From Rhodoferax sp. (GTDB lineage: Bacteria; Pseudomonadota; Gammaproteobacteria; Burkholderiales; Burkholderiaceae_C): DNA of 58,008 bases. Shown here piece after piece: positions 1 through 9,338 of the stretch. The position numbers and the translations under genes were made by a program. The stretch lies in NCBI RefSeq assembly GCF_025356155.1, contig NZ_JANXUQ010000203.1:1-58008 (forward strand), written 5' to 3'. A model generated the notes under the pieces. The model was given only the letters and a program-made list of their open reading frames with translations. It ran no database searches and was not told the origin of the DNA. The stretch's first letter is position 1. Each line of letters opens with the position of its first letter.

Positions 1-1
1 G

Positions 2-823
2 TTCATCCGCAACAACGGTGACCCCAAGGTGTCCATACAGATGGACATCCGCAATGCGGACACCACGCAAGCCCTGCCCGCCGAGCGCTCCATGGTGGCA
101 GAGAATGTGCTCAAGGAACGCATCAAGTCATTTGGCTTTCGGGTCTGGTCAGCCGATGGTGATGTGAAAGCAGGCGCCAAAGTGCAGCCTTCCGATATCC
201 AGATTCAGGGTGAGGTCAAAGTCAAGGTGTTGTCGGCCAAGCTGCCTGCATCGGGCTTGACGATCAGCAAGACTGCGCTGACCTCCTGGACCCTGAAGGC
301 CATCGACAAAGCCAGCGGCGAAGAGGTTTACCTCAACACCGTTAACCCCACGGGCAAGAGCTGGGGTTCGGAAGATCTGGCTTTGGCAGAGATCGGCAAG
401 CTGGTGGGGGACGAGTTCTCCAAGAACTTCTTCCTGGAGCACTTCAACTTCAATGCGCAAAAAGTCAACCTGAACGTTGCAGGCCTGCCGGACAAACAAA
501 GTGCCAAGCTGTTGCTGCGTGAGCTGCGCGGCTTCCGCCAAGTGTTGGATGCCCAGCCGACGTCGGACTCCGGTCAGTACCAGTTGCAACTGGCCGATGG
601 CAATGCCAGCGACATGATCAACGAAGGCGTTCTCAAGCCATTGAACACCAAGCTGGGCCAGGCATGTTTTGCATTGGCGGGGTCCAATGGCGGGGATGTA
701 AATGTGAGCTTTTCGCCAGCGTGCCGCGAGTCGGCCATACGCGGCAAGCTCGACACGCTGCCGCCTGCTGGCCTGCAAAGTGCGCCGGGTGCGCGCGGCA
801 AGCTGGTGAGCAAAACGACCTGA
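2..823 (+). CDS. Conserved hypothetical protein, 5' end outside window
   Basis: The reading frame is open from the first bases of the window to TGA at 821-823, so this is the C-terminal part of a longer protein. The visible ~273 residues look periplasmic or outer-membrane-associated. The stretch AENVLKERIKSFGFRVW, followed by an alternating beta segment and a helix before FSKNFFLEHF, resembles the small alpha/beta modules of CsgG/FlgT-like lipoproteins; that is a weak fold impression, not an identification. No catalytic motif is visible. It converges on the FHA-cyclase gene with only 4 bases between the stops, so the two may share a bidirectional end. Function unknown. Confidence 0.7.
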   Translation, partial: FIRNNGDPKVSIQMDIRNADTTQALPAERSMVAENVLKERIKSFGFRVWSADGDVKAGAKVQPSDIQIQGEVKVKVLSAKLPASGLTISKTALTSWTLKAIDKASGEEVYLNTVNPTGKSWGSEDLALAEIGKLVGDEFSKNFFLEHFNFNAQKVNLNVAGLPDKQSAKLLLRELRGFRQVLDAQPTSDSGQYQLQLADGNASDMINEGVLKPLNTKLGQACFALAGSNGGDVNVSFSPACRESAIRGKLDTLPPAGLQSAPGARGKLVSKTT

Positions 824-827
824 AGTT

Positions 828-1796
828 TCAACTACCCTCGATGGTGAAGCGGACGAACTCCGCGTCAGGCAGATCCACCGAGTGCCCAAAACCTATGCGG
901 CCCGTGCCGCGCAACATGATTTCTTCTCGCCGCAGCAGCACTTCGGCCTCGTTGGCCATCACTACAAAAGTGCCATTGGTGCTCTGATCGATCAGAAAAA
1001 ATTTGTCGCGCCGGCATTCGATGCGCGCATGCTGGCGTGACGCATTGCGGTCGGCGATGACCACTTCGCATTGGGCGTCACGGCCCAATACGATGGAGGT
1101 GTGCGCGTTGTCCACCACCCAAGAACGACCATGCGCAATATGCTCGAGGCGCAGTGCGACCGCCTTGCTGGTGTAGGCAAGAGACGATGTGGTCATGGTC
1201 AGCTCTTCGCCCCCCTGCCAGATCACCTCGCTGACACTTACCTCATCCCCCTTGCCCTTGACCGACAAGGCAGCGATATTGCGCGTAGATGCTTGCAACA
1301 TCTTCGACATATTGGCCACAGTGCTGCCAGTCGTGATGATTTGCATGCCTCTGGCCAACCCCGCCATGCGGGCCGCCACATTGACGGTGTCACCAAAGAC
1401 GTCATTGTTTTCTTCTATGACCGGCCCAAAATGAAAACCTATGCGCACACTGCGCTTGATCTGGGACACGGTGGGCAGGGCCATCACCTTATGGTGCATG
1501 TCGGTGGCGGCCAGGCAACCGCTGTCGGCACTGGGCAGCACGCACATGATTTCGTCGCCAATCGTCTTGATGAGCCGGCCGCCATACTTCAGCACCACGC
1601 TCTGCAGTACGACCAGGCACTCGTCAATCATCTGTTTTGCCGCGGCGTCCCCCAGGGTGTCATACAGCTTGGTGCTGCCCACGACGTCGGCAAACAACAC
1701 GACCAGCATGGCCGTCGGACGCACAGGCAGAAGGTTTGCCAACCCAGCGGGCACGGTTTCACCAGGAGCGAAGTGGTTTGGATCAGTGGTGGCCAT
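828..1796 (-). CDS. Class III adenylate/guanylate cyclase with C-terminal FHA domain
   Basis: A 322-residue protein. Residues ~31-190 form a class III nucleotide cyclase domain with both metal-binding aspartates visible (D37 in LFADVVGST, D81 in KTIGDE) and the transition-state Asn/Arg pair (N139 and R143 in VNVAARM). The catalytic set therefore looks complete, and K77 fits an ATP rather than GTP preference. Residues ~212-320 are a forkhead-associated domain with GRD, SRQH and TNG phosphothreonine-binding motifs. The likely role is a cytosolic cAMP-producing signalling enzyme steered by a phosphorylated partner. The ATG at 1796 is chosen because the upstream in-frame extension is not protein-like. 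It is divergent from the DUF3617 gene across 116 bp that must hold both promoters. Confidence 0.9.
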   Translation of the reverse strand: MATTDPNHFAPGETVPAGLANLLPVRPTAMLVVLFADVVGSTKLYDTLGDAAAKQMIDECLVVLQSVVLKYGGRLIKTIGDEIMCVLPSADSGCLAATDMHHKVMALPTVSQIKRSVRIGFHFGPVIEENNDVFGDTVNVAARMAGLARGMQIITTGSTVANMSKMLQASTRNIAALSVKGKGDEVSVSEVIWQGGEELTMTTSSLAYTSKAVALRLEHIAHGRSWVVDNAHTSIVLGRDAQCEVVIADRNASRQHARIECRRDKFFLIDQSTNGTFVVMANEAEVLLRREEIMLRGTGRIGFGHSVDLPDAEFVRFTIEGS

Positions 1797-1912
1797 AGGC
1801 GTTTTGATTCTATAGGCTTTGGTCGGGTAGGCGCATTTTGCGCCACAGCAACCGGGGCCCATTCCCAAATGGGGCAACTTTTGCCACAATCCGATTTTTT
1901 GAGGGTGAAAAC

Positions 1913-2485
1913 ATGAAACTGCAACTCGCAATCGCGGCTATTCTGCTCACAACCGGCGCGGGCTATGCCAGCGCCCAGACGATGAAACCTGGCCTGTGGG
2001 AAATTGCAACGCAGATGCAGGGCGGCTCTGGTGAAATGGCCGATGCCATGGCCAAGGCGCAAAAAAGCATGGAGACCCTGCCCCCCGAGCAACGCAAGAT
2101 GATGCAGGACATGATGGCAAAGCGCGGCATGCAAATGGGCGCCAACGGCGGTGGCGGCATGAGCGTCAAAATCTGCATGACGCAGGAAATGGTAGACCGC
2201 AACCAAGTGGCCAACCACCAGTCGTCGGGCAACCAAAACGATTGCACCCACACCAACAGCCCGCGCACCGGCAACTCCATGCAGTTCTCGTTCGTCTGCA
2301 CCAAACCGCCCAGCACCGGCGAAGGCCGCGTCACCTTCACCAGCCCCGAGGTCTACAGTATGAAGATGGCAACGACCAGCACGGTCCACGGACAGCCTGC
2401 AAAAATGGAAATGCAGACAGACGGCCATTGGTTGGGCACCGATTGCGGAACTGTCAAACCCTTTGAGATGCCCAAGAAGCCGTAA
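1913..2485 (+). CDS. DUF3617 family periplasmic protein
   Basis: A 190-residue protein with a clear signal peptide (MKLQLAIAAILLTTG...ASA, cleavage before QTMKPG). The mature N-terminus carries the family hallmark MKPGLWEI, and several cysteines could pair (KICMT, DCTHT, FVCTK, GTDCG). A Met-rich helical stretch (residues ~50-80, MMQDMMAKRGMQM) lies in the middle. Proteins of this family are small secreted proteins of unknown function. The ATG at 1913 has a good ribosome site (gaggg, 7 bases upstream). The stop at 2483-2485 abuts the stop of the convergent yggS with no bases between. Confidence 0.88.
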   Translation: MKLQLAIAAILLTTGAGYASAQTMKPGLWEIATQMQGGSGEMADAMAKAQKSMETLPPEQRKMMQDMMAKRGMQMGANGGGGMSVKICMTQEMVDRNQVANHQSSGNQNDCTHTNSPRTGNSMQFSFVCTKPPSTGEGRVTFTSPEVYSMKMATTSTVHGQPAKMEMQTDGHWLGTDCGTVKPFEMPKKP

Positions 2486-3199
2486 CTATGTGACAGTGGC
2501 GGGGTTACCCGCCGCATAGTCCCGTAATCCGAAGATCGCGCTACCGACCCGCACCATGGTGGAGCCGCTGGCGATGGCGGCCTCCAGATCACCGCTCATG
2601 CCCATGGACAAGGTATCCACCGGCATTCCTGCCTGCTTCATTTCATAAAATAGGGCTGTAGCCCTCGAAAACACTGCGTATGTTGCTATATAATTAGGAG
2701 CAGGCTCGGGGATACACATTAGCCCCCGCAATTGCAAACGGGGCAGCTCTGCCACCGCCTGTGCCAAGGCCATGGCGTCGGATGTGGGCACGCCCGACTT
2801 GCTGGCGCCACCATCTACATTGACCTGCACACACACCTGCAGCGGTGGCATATGCGCGGGTCGTTGCTCACTTAGGCGCTGTGCGATTTTCAAACGGTCA
2901 ATCGTGTGGGCCCAGTCAAAGTGCTCGGCCACCAGCCGCGTCTTGTTGCTCTGGATGGGGCCTATGCAGTGCCACTCCAATGGCAAGTGGCGCAAGGCCT
3001 GGATTTTGTCCACAGCCTCCTGAATGTAGTTTTCGCCAAAAGCGGTCTGGCCGGCAGCATGGGCCTGTGCCACGGCACCTGCGCCGAAGGTCTTGGATAC
3101 GGCCAGCAGAGTCACTGAACCGACTGGGCGATCGGCCAGTGCACAGGCCTGCGCAATTCGGGTTTGAACGCGGTGGAGATTCTCGGCAATCATGGTCAT
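2486..3199 (-). CDS. yggS: YggS/PROSC family pyridoxal 5'-phosphate homeostasis protein
   Basis: About 237 residues, the usual family length. It folds as a single TIM-barrel domain related to the N-terminal domain of alanine racemase and binds PLP without known catalytic activity; it buffers free PLP and affects amino-acid pools. The PLP lysine is K36 in LLAVSKTFG. Other family motifs are FGENYIQE, HCIGPIQSNK, DTLSMGMSGDLEAAI and VRVGSAIFG. ATG at 3199 and ATG at 3193 are both possible. Residues ~169-184 are encoded by a copy of a dispersed repeat (2646-2702) read in frame without lengthening the protein, which is unusual. It is divergent from pilT across 46 bp, an arrangement common in proteobacteria. 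Confidence 0.93.
   Translation of the reverse strand: MTMIAENLHRVQTRIAQACALADRPVGSVTLLAVSKTFGAGAVAQAHAAGQTAFGENYIQEAVDKIQALRHLPLEWHCIGPIQSNKTRLVAEHFDWAHTIDRLKIAQRLSEQRPAHMPPLQVCVQVNVDGGASKSGVPTSDAMALAQAVAELPRLQLRGLMCIPEPAPNYIATYAVFSRATALFYEMKQAGMPVDTLSMGMSGDLEAAIASGSTMVRVGSAIFGLRDYAAGNPATVT
2646..2702 (-). repeat. Dispersed ~57-bp repeat, copy A, inside yggS
   Basis: Read on the minus strand this is tgct, 14 bases ending in atagc, 17 bases, then cgagggct and a tail acagccctatttt. The same spacing (18 + 17 + 8) occurs at 5792, 26455, 51282 (minus) and 54415. Here the repeat is fully within the coding frame of yggS. Confidence 0.8.
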
Positions 3200-3245
3200 A
3201 ATCAGTCTAGCGTAACAAACCCAGCCCTTATCGGAAGAGGACACC

Positions 3246-4289
3246 GTGGACATTACCCAACTCCTGGCCTTCAGCGTCAAAAACAAGGCGTCCGACTTGC
3301 ACTTGTCGGCTGGCTTGCCGCCCATGATTCGCGTACACGGCGACGTGCGCCGCATCAACGTAGAGGCCCTGGACCACAAGCAGGTCCACGGCATGGTCTA
3401 CGACATCATGAACGACGGACAGCGCAAGCACTACGAAGAATTTCTGGAGATCGACTTCTCGTTTGAGATCGACGGCCTGGCCCGCTTTCGTGTCAATGCC
3501 TTCAACCACAACCGCGGTGCAGGGGGGGTGTTCCGAACCATTCCTAGCAAGATTTTGTCACTGGAGCAGCTCAACGCACCCAAGATCTTTGGCGAGTTGG
3601 CCTTGAAGCCGCGCGGCATGGTGCTGGTGACCGGCCCTACGGGCTCGGGCAAATCGACCACGCTGGCCGCCATGGTCAACTACCTGAACGAGACCGAGTT
3701 CGGCCACATCCTGACCGTGGAAGACCCGATCGAATTTGTGCATGAGTCCAAGAAATGCCTGGTCAACCAGCGTGAAGTCGGGCCGCATACGCTGTCATTT
3801 GCCGCCGCGCTGCGCTCTGCACTGCGTGAAGATCCGGACTGTATTCTGGTCGGCGAAATGCGTGACTTGGAAACCATTCGCTTGGCGATGACGGCTGCAG
3901 AAACCGGCCACTTGGTGTTTGGCACCTTGCACACTTCCAGCGCCGCCAAGACGATTGACCGGATCATTGACGTGTTCCCGGCGGACGAAAAAGAAATGGT
4001 CCGCGCGATGTTGTCCGAATCGCTGCAGGCCGTGATTTCACAGACGCTGTGCAAGACCAAGGACGGCCAGGGCCGCGTCGCCGCGCACGAGATCATGCTG
4101 GGCACCAGCGCCATCCGCAACCTGATCCGCGAGGCCAAGGTCGCGCAGATGTACTCATCCATCCAAACGGGTAACAGCGTCGGCATGAAGACGCTGGACC
4201 AGGATCTTACGGAATTGGTGAAACGCAATGTCATCAGCGCCGCCGAGGCCCGCAGCAAAGCCAAGATCCCTGAAAACTTCCCCGGATGA
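3246..4289 (+). CDS. pilT: Type IV pilus retraction ATPase PilT
   Basis: A 347-residue hexameric AAA-like motor ATPase at the inner-membrane base of type IV pili that powers pilus depolymerisation and twitching. The N-terminal PAS-like domain (1-100, with KASDLHLS) is followed by a Walker A at 130-138 (GPTGSGKST), an Asp box (LTVEDPIEFVH), a Walker B (CILVGEMRD) and a His box (GHLVFGTLHT). The PilT-specific AIRNLIRE motif is intact near residue 290, which separates it from PilU and PilB. The start is GTG at 3246, with aagagg 6 bases upstream. It is followed by a hairpin-rich repeat and then pilU, so the two probably form a transcription unit with an internal processing or attenuation site. 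Confidence 0.97.
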   Translation: MDITQLLAFSVKNKASDLHLSAGLPPMIRVHGDVRRINVEALDHKQVHGMVYDIMNDGQRKHYEEFLEIDFSFEIDGLARFRVNAFNHNRGAGGVFRTIPSKILSLEQLNAPKIFGELALKPRGMVLVTGPTGSGKSTTLAAMVNYLNETEFGHILTVEDPIEFVHESKKCLVNQREVGPHTLSFAAALRSALREDPDCILVGEMRDLETIRLAMTAAETGHLVFGTLHTSSAAKTIDRIIDVFPADEKEMVRAMLSESLQAVISQTLCKTKDGQGRVAAHEIMLGTSAIRNLIREAKVAQMYSSIQTGNSVGMKTLDQDLTELVKRNVISAAEARSKAKIPENFPG

Positions 4290-4429
4290 ACCTTACCCCC
4301 ACGCTCCACCGCTGCGCGGGTCGCTGCCCTACTACCGGAGGGGTCGCTGCGCACCGGGGGCGAATTTGCCTTGGGGCGGCCCGGCGGCAAATTGTCCCTA
4401 CCCCCCATTACTCGTAAGGAGGTGTTCTC
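4290..4429. repeat. Repeat and strong hairpin between pilT and pilU
   Basis: This 140-bp spacer begins with a copy of a second short repeat family (ccccCACGCTC...GCGGGTCGCTGCC, 4296-4328), 7 bases after the pilT stop. It then has an inverted repeat with arms 4358-4370 (gggcgaatttgcc) and 4386-4398 (ggcaaattgtccc), one mismatch, loop of 15 G/C-rich bases. No U-tract follows, so it looks like an mRNA-stabilising or REP-type hairpin rather than a simple terminator. A strong pilU ribosome site (aaggaggt, 4416-4423) follows. Confidence 0.65.
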
Positions 4430-5566
4430 ATGGAACGCGATCAAGCCACGAAATTTATCAATGACCTGCTCAAGCTGATGGTCGGTCGCAATGGCAGCGA
4501 TTTGTTCATCACGGGTGACTTTCCGCCGGCGATCAAGGTGGACGGCAAGGTGACCAAGGTGTCGCCGCAAGCACTGAATGCCACCCACACGCTGTCATTG
4601 GCACGTTCAATCATGAACGACAAGCAGGTGGCGGATTTTGAACGCACCAAGGAAAGTAATTTCGCTATCTCGCCCCCGGGCATTGGCCGCTTCCGTGTCA
4701 ATGCGTTCATCCAGCAGGGCAAAGTCGGCATGGTGTTGCGGACGATTCCAACGATCCTGCCAACCATCGACGGCCTGGGCGTGCCGCAGGTTTTGAAAGA
4801 GATCTCCCAGTCCAAGCGCGGTCTTTGCATTCTGGTGGGTGCTACCGGCTCCGGCAAATCGACCACGCTGGCCGCAATGGTGGACTGGCGTAATGACAAC
4901 TCGTATGGCCACATCATCACGATTGAGGACCCCGTCGAGTTTGTGCACATGCACAAGAACTGCGTGGTAACCCAGCGTGAGGTCGGGCTGGATACCGACA
5001 GTTGGGAAGCCGCACTGAAAAACACACTGCGCCAGGCCCCGGATGTGATTTTGATGGGCGAAATCCGCGACCGCGAAACGATGGAGCACGCCGTGGCCTT
5101 TGCCGAGACGGGCCACTTGTGCTTGGCAACGCTGCACGCCAACAGCGCCAACCAGGCACTGGACCGCATCATCAACTTCTTCCCCGAAGAGCGGCGCTCC
5201 CAGTTGCTGATGGATTTGTCGCTAAATCTGAAGGCCTTGGTATCCCAGCGCCTGATCCCCAAACAGGACGGCAAGGGCCGGGTGGCGGCGGTCGAGATCA
5301 TGCTGAACTCCCCCCTCATTTCAGACCTCATCTTCAAGGGCGATGTGTCCGAGATCAAAGAGATCATGAAAAAGAGCCGCCAGGCCGGTATGCAGACCTT
5401 CGACCAGGCGCTGTTCGACATGTATGAGAAGAACATGATCACCTTCGAAGACGCGCTGCGCAACGCCGACTCCGTAAACGACCTGCGCCTGCAGATCAAG
5501 CTCAACAGCCAGCGTGCCAAGTCCAGCGACCTGAGCGCCGGGACTGAAAACTTCGCCATCATGTAA
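4430..5566 (+). CDS. pilU: PilT-like ATPase PilU, accessory retraction motor
   Basis: A 378-residue paralogue of PilT. PilU works with PilT in forceful pilus retraction and does not replace it. Visible motifs are NGSDLFIT near the N-terminus, Walker A at 137-145 (GATGSGKST), Asp box (ITIEDPVEFVH), Walker B (VILMGEIRD) and His box (GHLCLATLHAN). It lacks the AIRNLIRE motif and has a longer C-terminal tail (about residues 345-378, Ser/Ala-rich, ending in FAIM) typical of PilU. The ATG follows a near-consensus Shine-Dalgarno. The pilT-pilU order is the usual one. Confidence 0.96.
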   Translation: MERDQATKFINDLLKLMVGRNGSDLFITGDFPPAIKVDGKVTKVSPQALNATHTLSLARSIMNDKQVADFERTKESNFAISPPGIGRFRVNAFIQQGKVGMVLRTIPTILPTIDGLGVPQVLKEISQSKRGLCILVGATGSGKSTTLAAMVDWRNDNSYGHIITIEDPVEFVHMHKNCVVTQREVGLDTDSWEAALKNTLRQAPDVILMGEIRDRETMEHAVAFAETGHLCLATLHANSANQALDRIINFFPEERRSQLLMDLSLNLKALVSQRLIPKQDGKGRVAAVEIMLNSPLISDLIFKGDVSEIKEIMKKSRQAGMQTFDQALFDMYEKNMITFEDALRNADSVNDLRLQIKLNSQRAKSSDLSAGTENFAIM

Positions 5567-5570
5567 TGTT

Positions 5571-5600
5571 GCCCCCACGCTCCGCATGGCGTGAACCTTG
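5571..5600 (+). repeat. Partial copy of the cccccacgctc repeat after pilU
   Basis: Starts 5 bases after the pilU stop codon with gcccccacgctccgc. The same core follows pilT (4296), lies in the diaA-yraN spacer (7903) and follows the PaaK-like gene (53087, opposite strand). This copy is short and lacks the second half. Confidence 0.55.
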
Positions 5601-5654
5601 GAACGGGTCGGCGAAAAATGGCCCTTTCTTTGGAACAAAAAACTCTTATTCCCC

Positions 5655-6581
5655 ATGTCATCCGCCAACGCCAAAACCTACGAAGCCTGCCCCGCCACCC
5701 GTGTCGCCTTTTTGGGCCTGGGCGTTATGGGTTATCCGATGGCCGGGCACCTCGCCCTGGCCGGGCACCAAGTCACGGTGTACAACCGAACTGCTAGTAA
5801 ATCAATAGCATGGTGTGCAGATTTCACGAGGGCTGGCGGCACAATTGCCTCTAGCACTTATGCTGAAACACCGCGCCAGGCTGCCCTGCATGCCGACATC
5901 ATCTTTTGCTGTGTAGGCAATGACGATGACCTGCGCTGCGTCGCGCTGGGGACCGAAGGTGCGTTTGCCGGCATGAAGCCTGGCGCTGTGTTTGTGGACC
6001 ACACGACCGCATCGGCCAGCGTGGCGCGTGAACTCCATGCCCTGGCAGACGAGCTGGGCATTCACTTTGTCGATGCGCCGGTTTCCGGCGGACAGGCAGG
6101 TGCCCAAAACGGCATGCTGACCGTGATGTGCGGCGGTGAGCAGGCTGCGTTTGACAGGGTCCATGCGGTGGGCATGGCTTTCTCGCGCGCATTTACGCTG
6201 CTGGGGGAGAGCGGCGCGGGCCAATTAGCCAAGATGGTGAACCAGATCTGTATCGCCGGTTTGGTGCAGGGCCTGAGCGAGGCCATTGCTTTCGGCGAGT
6301 GCGCCGGCCTGGACATGAACCAGGTGCTGGATGTGATTGGCAAGGGAGCAGCCCAAAGCTGGCAAATGGACAACCGCGGCAAAACCATGGTGGCTGGCAA
6401 ATTTGACTTCGGTTTTGCCGTCGACTGGATGCGCAAGGATCTGGGGCTGGTGCTGGGTGAAGCCAAGCGCAACGGCGCCCGTCTTCCAGTTACCGCCCTG
6501 GTAGACCAGTTTTACGCCGATGTGCAGGCCATGGGCGGCCAGCGCTGGGACACATCCAGCCTAATCAAACGTCTGAAGTAA
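5655..6581 (+). CDS. NAD(P)-dependent beta-hydroxyacid dehydrogenase (tartronate semialdehyde reductase / 3-hydroxyisobutyrate dehydrogenase family)
   Basis: A 308-residue cytosolic oxidoreductase. Rossmann motif at residues ~17-32 (VAFLGLGVMGYPMAGHL), substrate-binding motif DAPVSGGQAGAQNG at ~140-153, and catalytic lysine K193 in GAGQLAKMVNQ. The all-alpha C-terminal domain is complete. Family members reduce tartronate semialdehyde or oxidise 3-hydroxyisobutyrate; sequence alone does not decide which. ATG 5655 is chosen because upstream in-frame starts would add a non-conserved leader. Residues ~47-65 are encoded by a dispersed repeat copy (5792-5848), in the same frame as in yggS. It lies downstream of pilU but is probably unrelated to pili. 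Confidence 0.88.
   Translation: MSSANAKTYEACPATRVAFLGLGVMGYPMAGHLALAGHQVTVYNRTASKSIAWCADFTRAGGTIASSTYAETPRQAALHADIIFCCVGNDDDLRCVALGTEGAFAGMKPGAVFVDHTTASASVARELHALADELGIHFVDAPVSGGQAGAQNGMLTVMCGGEQAAFDRVHAVGMAFSRAFTLLGESGAGQLAKMVNQICIAGLVQGLSEAIAFGECAGLDMNQVLDVIGKGAAQSWQMDNRGKTMVAGKFDFGFAVDWMRKDLGLVLGEAKRNGARLPVTALVDQFYADVQAMGGQRWDTSSLIKRLK
5792..5848 (+). repeat. Dispersed ~57-bp repeat, copy B, inside the dehydrogenase gene
   Basis: Begins tgctagtaaatcaatagc, then 17 bases, then cgagggct. Internal spacing is identical to copy A. It is read in frame as roughly A-S-K-S-I-A-W-C-A-D-F-T-R-A, the same translation phase as the copy in yggS (A-P-N-Y-I-A-T-Y-A-V-F-S-R-A). Confidence 0.8.
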
Positions 6582-6644
6582 AACCACCTCGCAGCCCAGA
6601 CCGAGCGTACCCCCACGGCGATATCCCCATCAGGTGCGTCAGCA

Positions 6645-8002
<1,358 letters not shown>

Positions 8003-8013
8003 CTACGTTTTAC

Positions 8014-8415
8014 TCAGCCAGCGTCAAATGCGGCTTGTAGCCACTGCACGCCGTCGGGCTCGACCACCACAACATCAAAACGACATGGCGGTAATGTCTG
8101 CAGGCGCATCAGGTAGTGGCGCGCGGCGAAGACAATGCGCCGCTGCTTGATGCCACCCACGCTGGCGGCGGCCCCGCCATGGCGCAAGGAGCTGCGTTTG
8201 CGTACCTCGACAAATACCAACGTGCCATCGAGTGCGTGCATGATGAGGTCAATCTCTCCGCCGCCTCGCCCCGGCGTCCGATAATTGCGTACCAGCAGCC
8301 GCAAGCCCTGCTTTTGCAGGTAATGCAGGGCTAGGTCTTCGGCACCGTCGCCCAACTGCTTGGTGGTGCGCGGCTGAGCGCCGGTGGCCTTCGGTTTTGA
8401 TGAAAGGAATCCCAT
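8014..8415 (-). CDS. yraN: YraN family (UPF0102) nuclease-like protein
   Basis: A 133-residue protein of the endonuclease-like fold family. The conserved signature GEIDLIMHALDGTLVFVEVR (residues ~54-73) contains the acidic and E-V-R residues shared with Holliday-junction-resolvase/restriction-endonuclease-like folds. Its precise function is not settled. Its ATG (8413-8415) sits back to back with the rsmI GTG (8416), so the two genes are divergent with start codons touching and promoters inside each other's coding sequence. It leads the leftward yraN-diaA-dolP set. Confidence 0.92.
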   Translation of the reverse strand: MGFLSSKPKATGAQPRTTKQLGDGAEDLALHYLQKQGLRLLVRNYRTPGRGGGEIDLIMHALDGTLVFVEVRKRSSLRHGGAAASVGGIKQRRIVFAARHYLMRLQTLPPCRFDVVVVEPDGVQWLQAAFDAG

Positions 8416-9330
8416 GTGAGCGCTTTATTTATTTCTGCCCTTGCCGCCTCTGCCGAGGCCGCTTCTACGCAGCATTATCCGCAGGGAACGCTCTATGTGG
8501 TCGCAACGCCGATCGGCAATCTGGCCGACATCAGTTTGCGCGCACTCTATGTGCTGAAGATGGTGGATGCCATTGCCTGCGAAGACACCCGCCACACACA
8601 ATCGATGCTGCGGGCCTATGGCATCGATAAGAGCGCGGGCCAGTTGATTGCGGTGCACCAGCACAATGAATCCCAGGCAGCCCACACGGTCATCGACCAT
8701 CTGCGCCAAGGGCAACGCGTGGCCTATGTCAGCGATGCCGGAACGCCTGGCATTAGCGACCCGGGCGCGCGTTTGGTAGCGGCCGTGCACGGGCAAAAGC
8801 TGCGCACGATTCCCTTGCCAGGGCCTAGCAGCGTGACGACCTTGCTGTCGGTCGCCGGACTCACCGAAGACCAGCCGGGTGGGTTTGTATTTTCAGGTTT
8901 CTTACCCACCAAAGCCACTGAACGGGAACGCGCAGTGCTGGCGCTGTCGACAGAAACGCGGGCAATTGTGTTGTTAGAGGCGCCGCACAGGATTGAAGCG
9001 ACAGCGCTAGCTTTGACGGCGTTAGATAACCGAGCCGTAACCGTGGGCCGCGAACTGACCAAACAGTTTGAAGAAGTGGCAACAGTGAGCGCCAAAGATT
9101 TGCCGAACTGGTTTGCTACAGACGCCAATCGCCTGCGTGGCGAATTCGCAATCGTTCTGCACCCTATTGCGGTGACAACCGAGGCAACACAGGACACGCG
9201 TATTTTGAAACTACTGCTGGAGCAGTTGCCGCTAAAAACGGCGGTCAAACTGGCTGCAGATATTACGGGCGAGCCACGCAACGCGTTATACGAAATCGCC
9301 TTGGCCTTGAAGGCGGACAAGCCCGATTGA
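8416..9330 (+). CDS. rsmI: 16S rRNA (cytidine-1402 2'-O) methyltransferase RsmI
   Basis: A 304-residue SAM-dependent tetrapyrrole-methylase-fold enzyme that 2'-O-methylates C1402 in the 16S rRNA decoding centre. Motifs: TLYVVATPIGNLADI at ~25-39, CEDTRHTQSML, and YVSDAGTPGISDPGARLV. The start is GTG at 8416 (aagga 8 bases upstream); an in-frame TGA at 8401 prevents any longer start. The yraM/lpoA gene that sits beside rsmI in enterobacteria is absent here. It ends 8 bases from the convergent dehydratase gene. Confidence 0.95.
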   Translation: MSALFISALAASAEAASTQHYPQGTLYVVATPIGNLADISLRALYVLKMVDAIACEDTRHTQSMLRAYGIDKSAGQLIAVHQHNESQAAHTVIDHLRQGQRVAYVSDAGTPGISDPGARLVAAVHGQKLRTIPLPGPSSVTTLLSVAGLTEDQPGGFVFSGFLPTKATERERAVLALSTETRAIVLLEAPHRIEATALALTALDNRAVTVGRELTKQFEEVATVSAKDLPNWFATDANRLRGEFAIVLHPIAVTTEATQDTRILKLLLEQLPLKTAVKLAADITGEPRNALYEIALALKADKPD

Positions 9331-9338
9331 GGCCGCGA

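Noticed and set aside
4441-5661. A 406-residue leftward open frame opposite pilU
   Set aside because: Antisense shadow of a strongly conserved ATPase gene; no motifs of its own.
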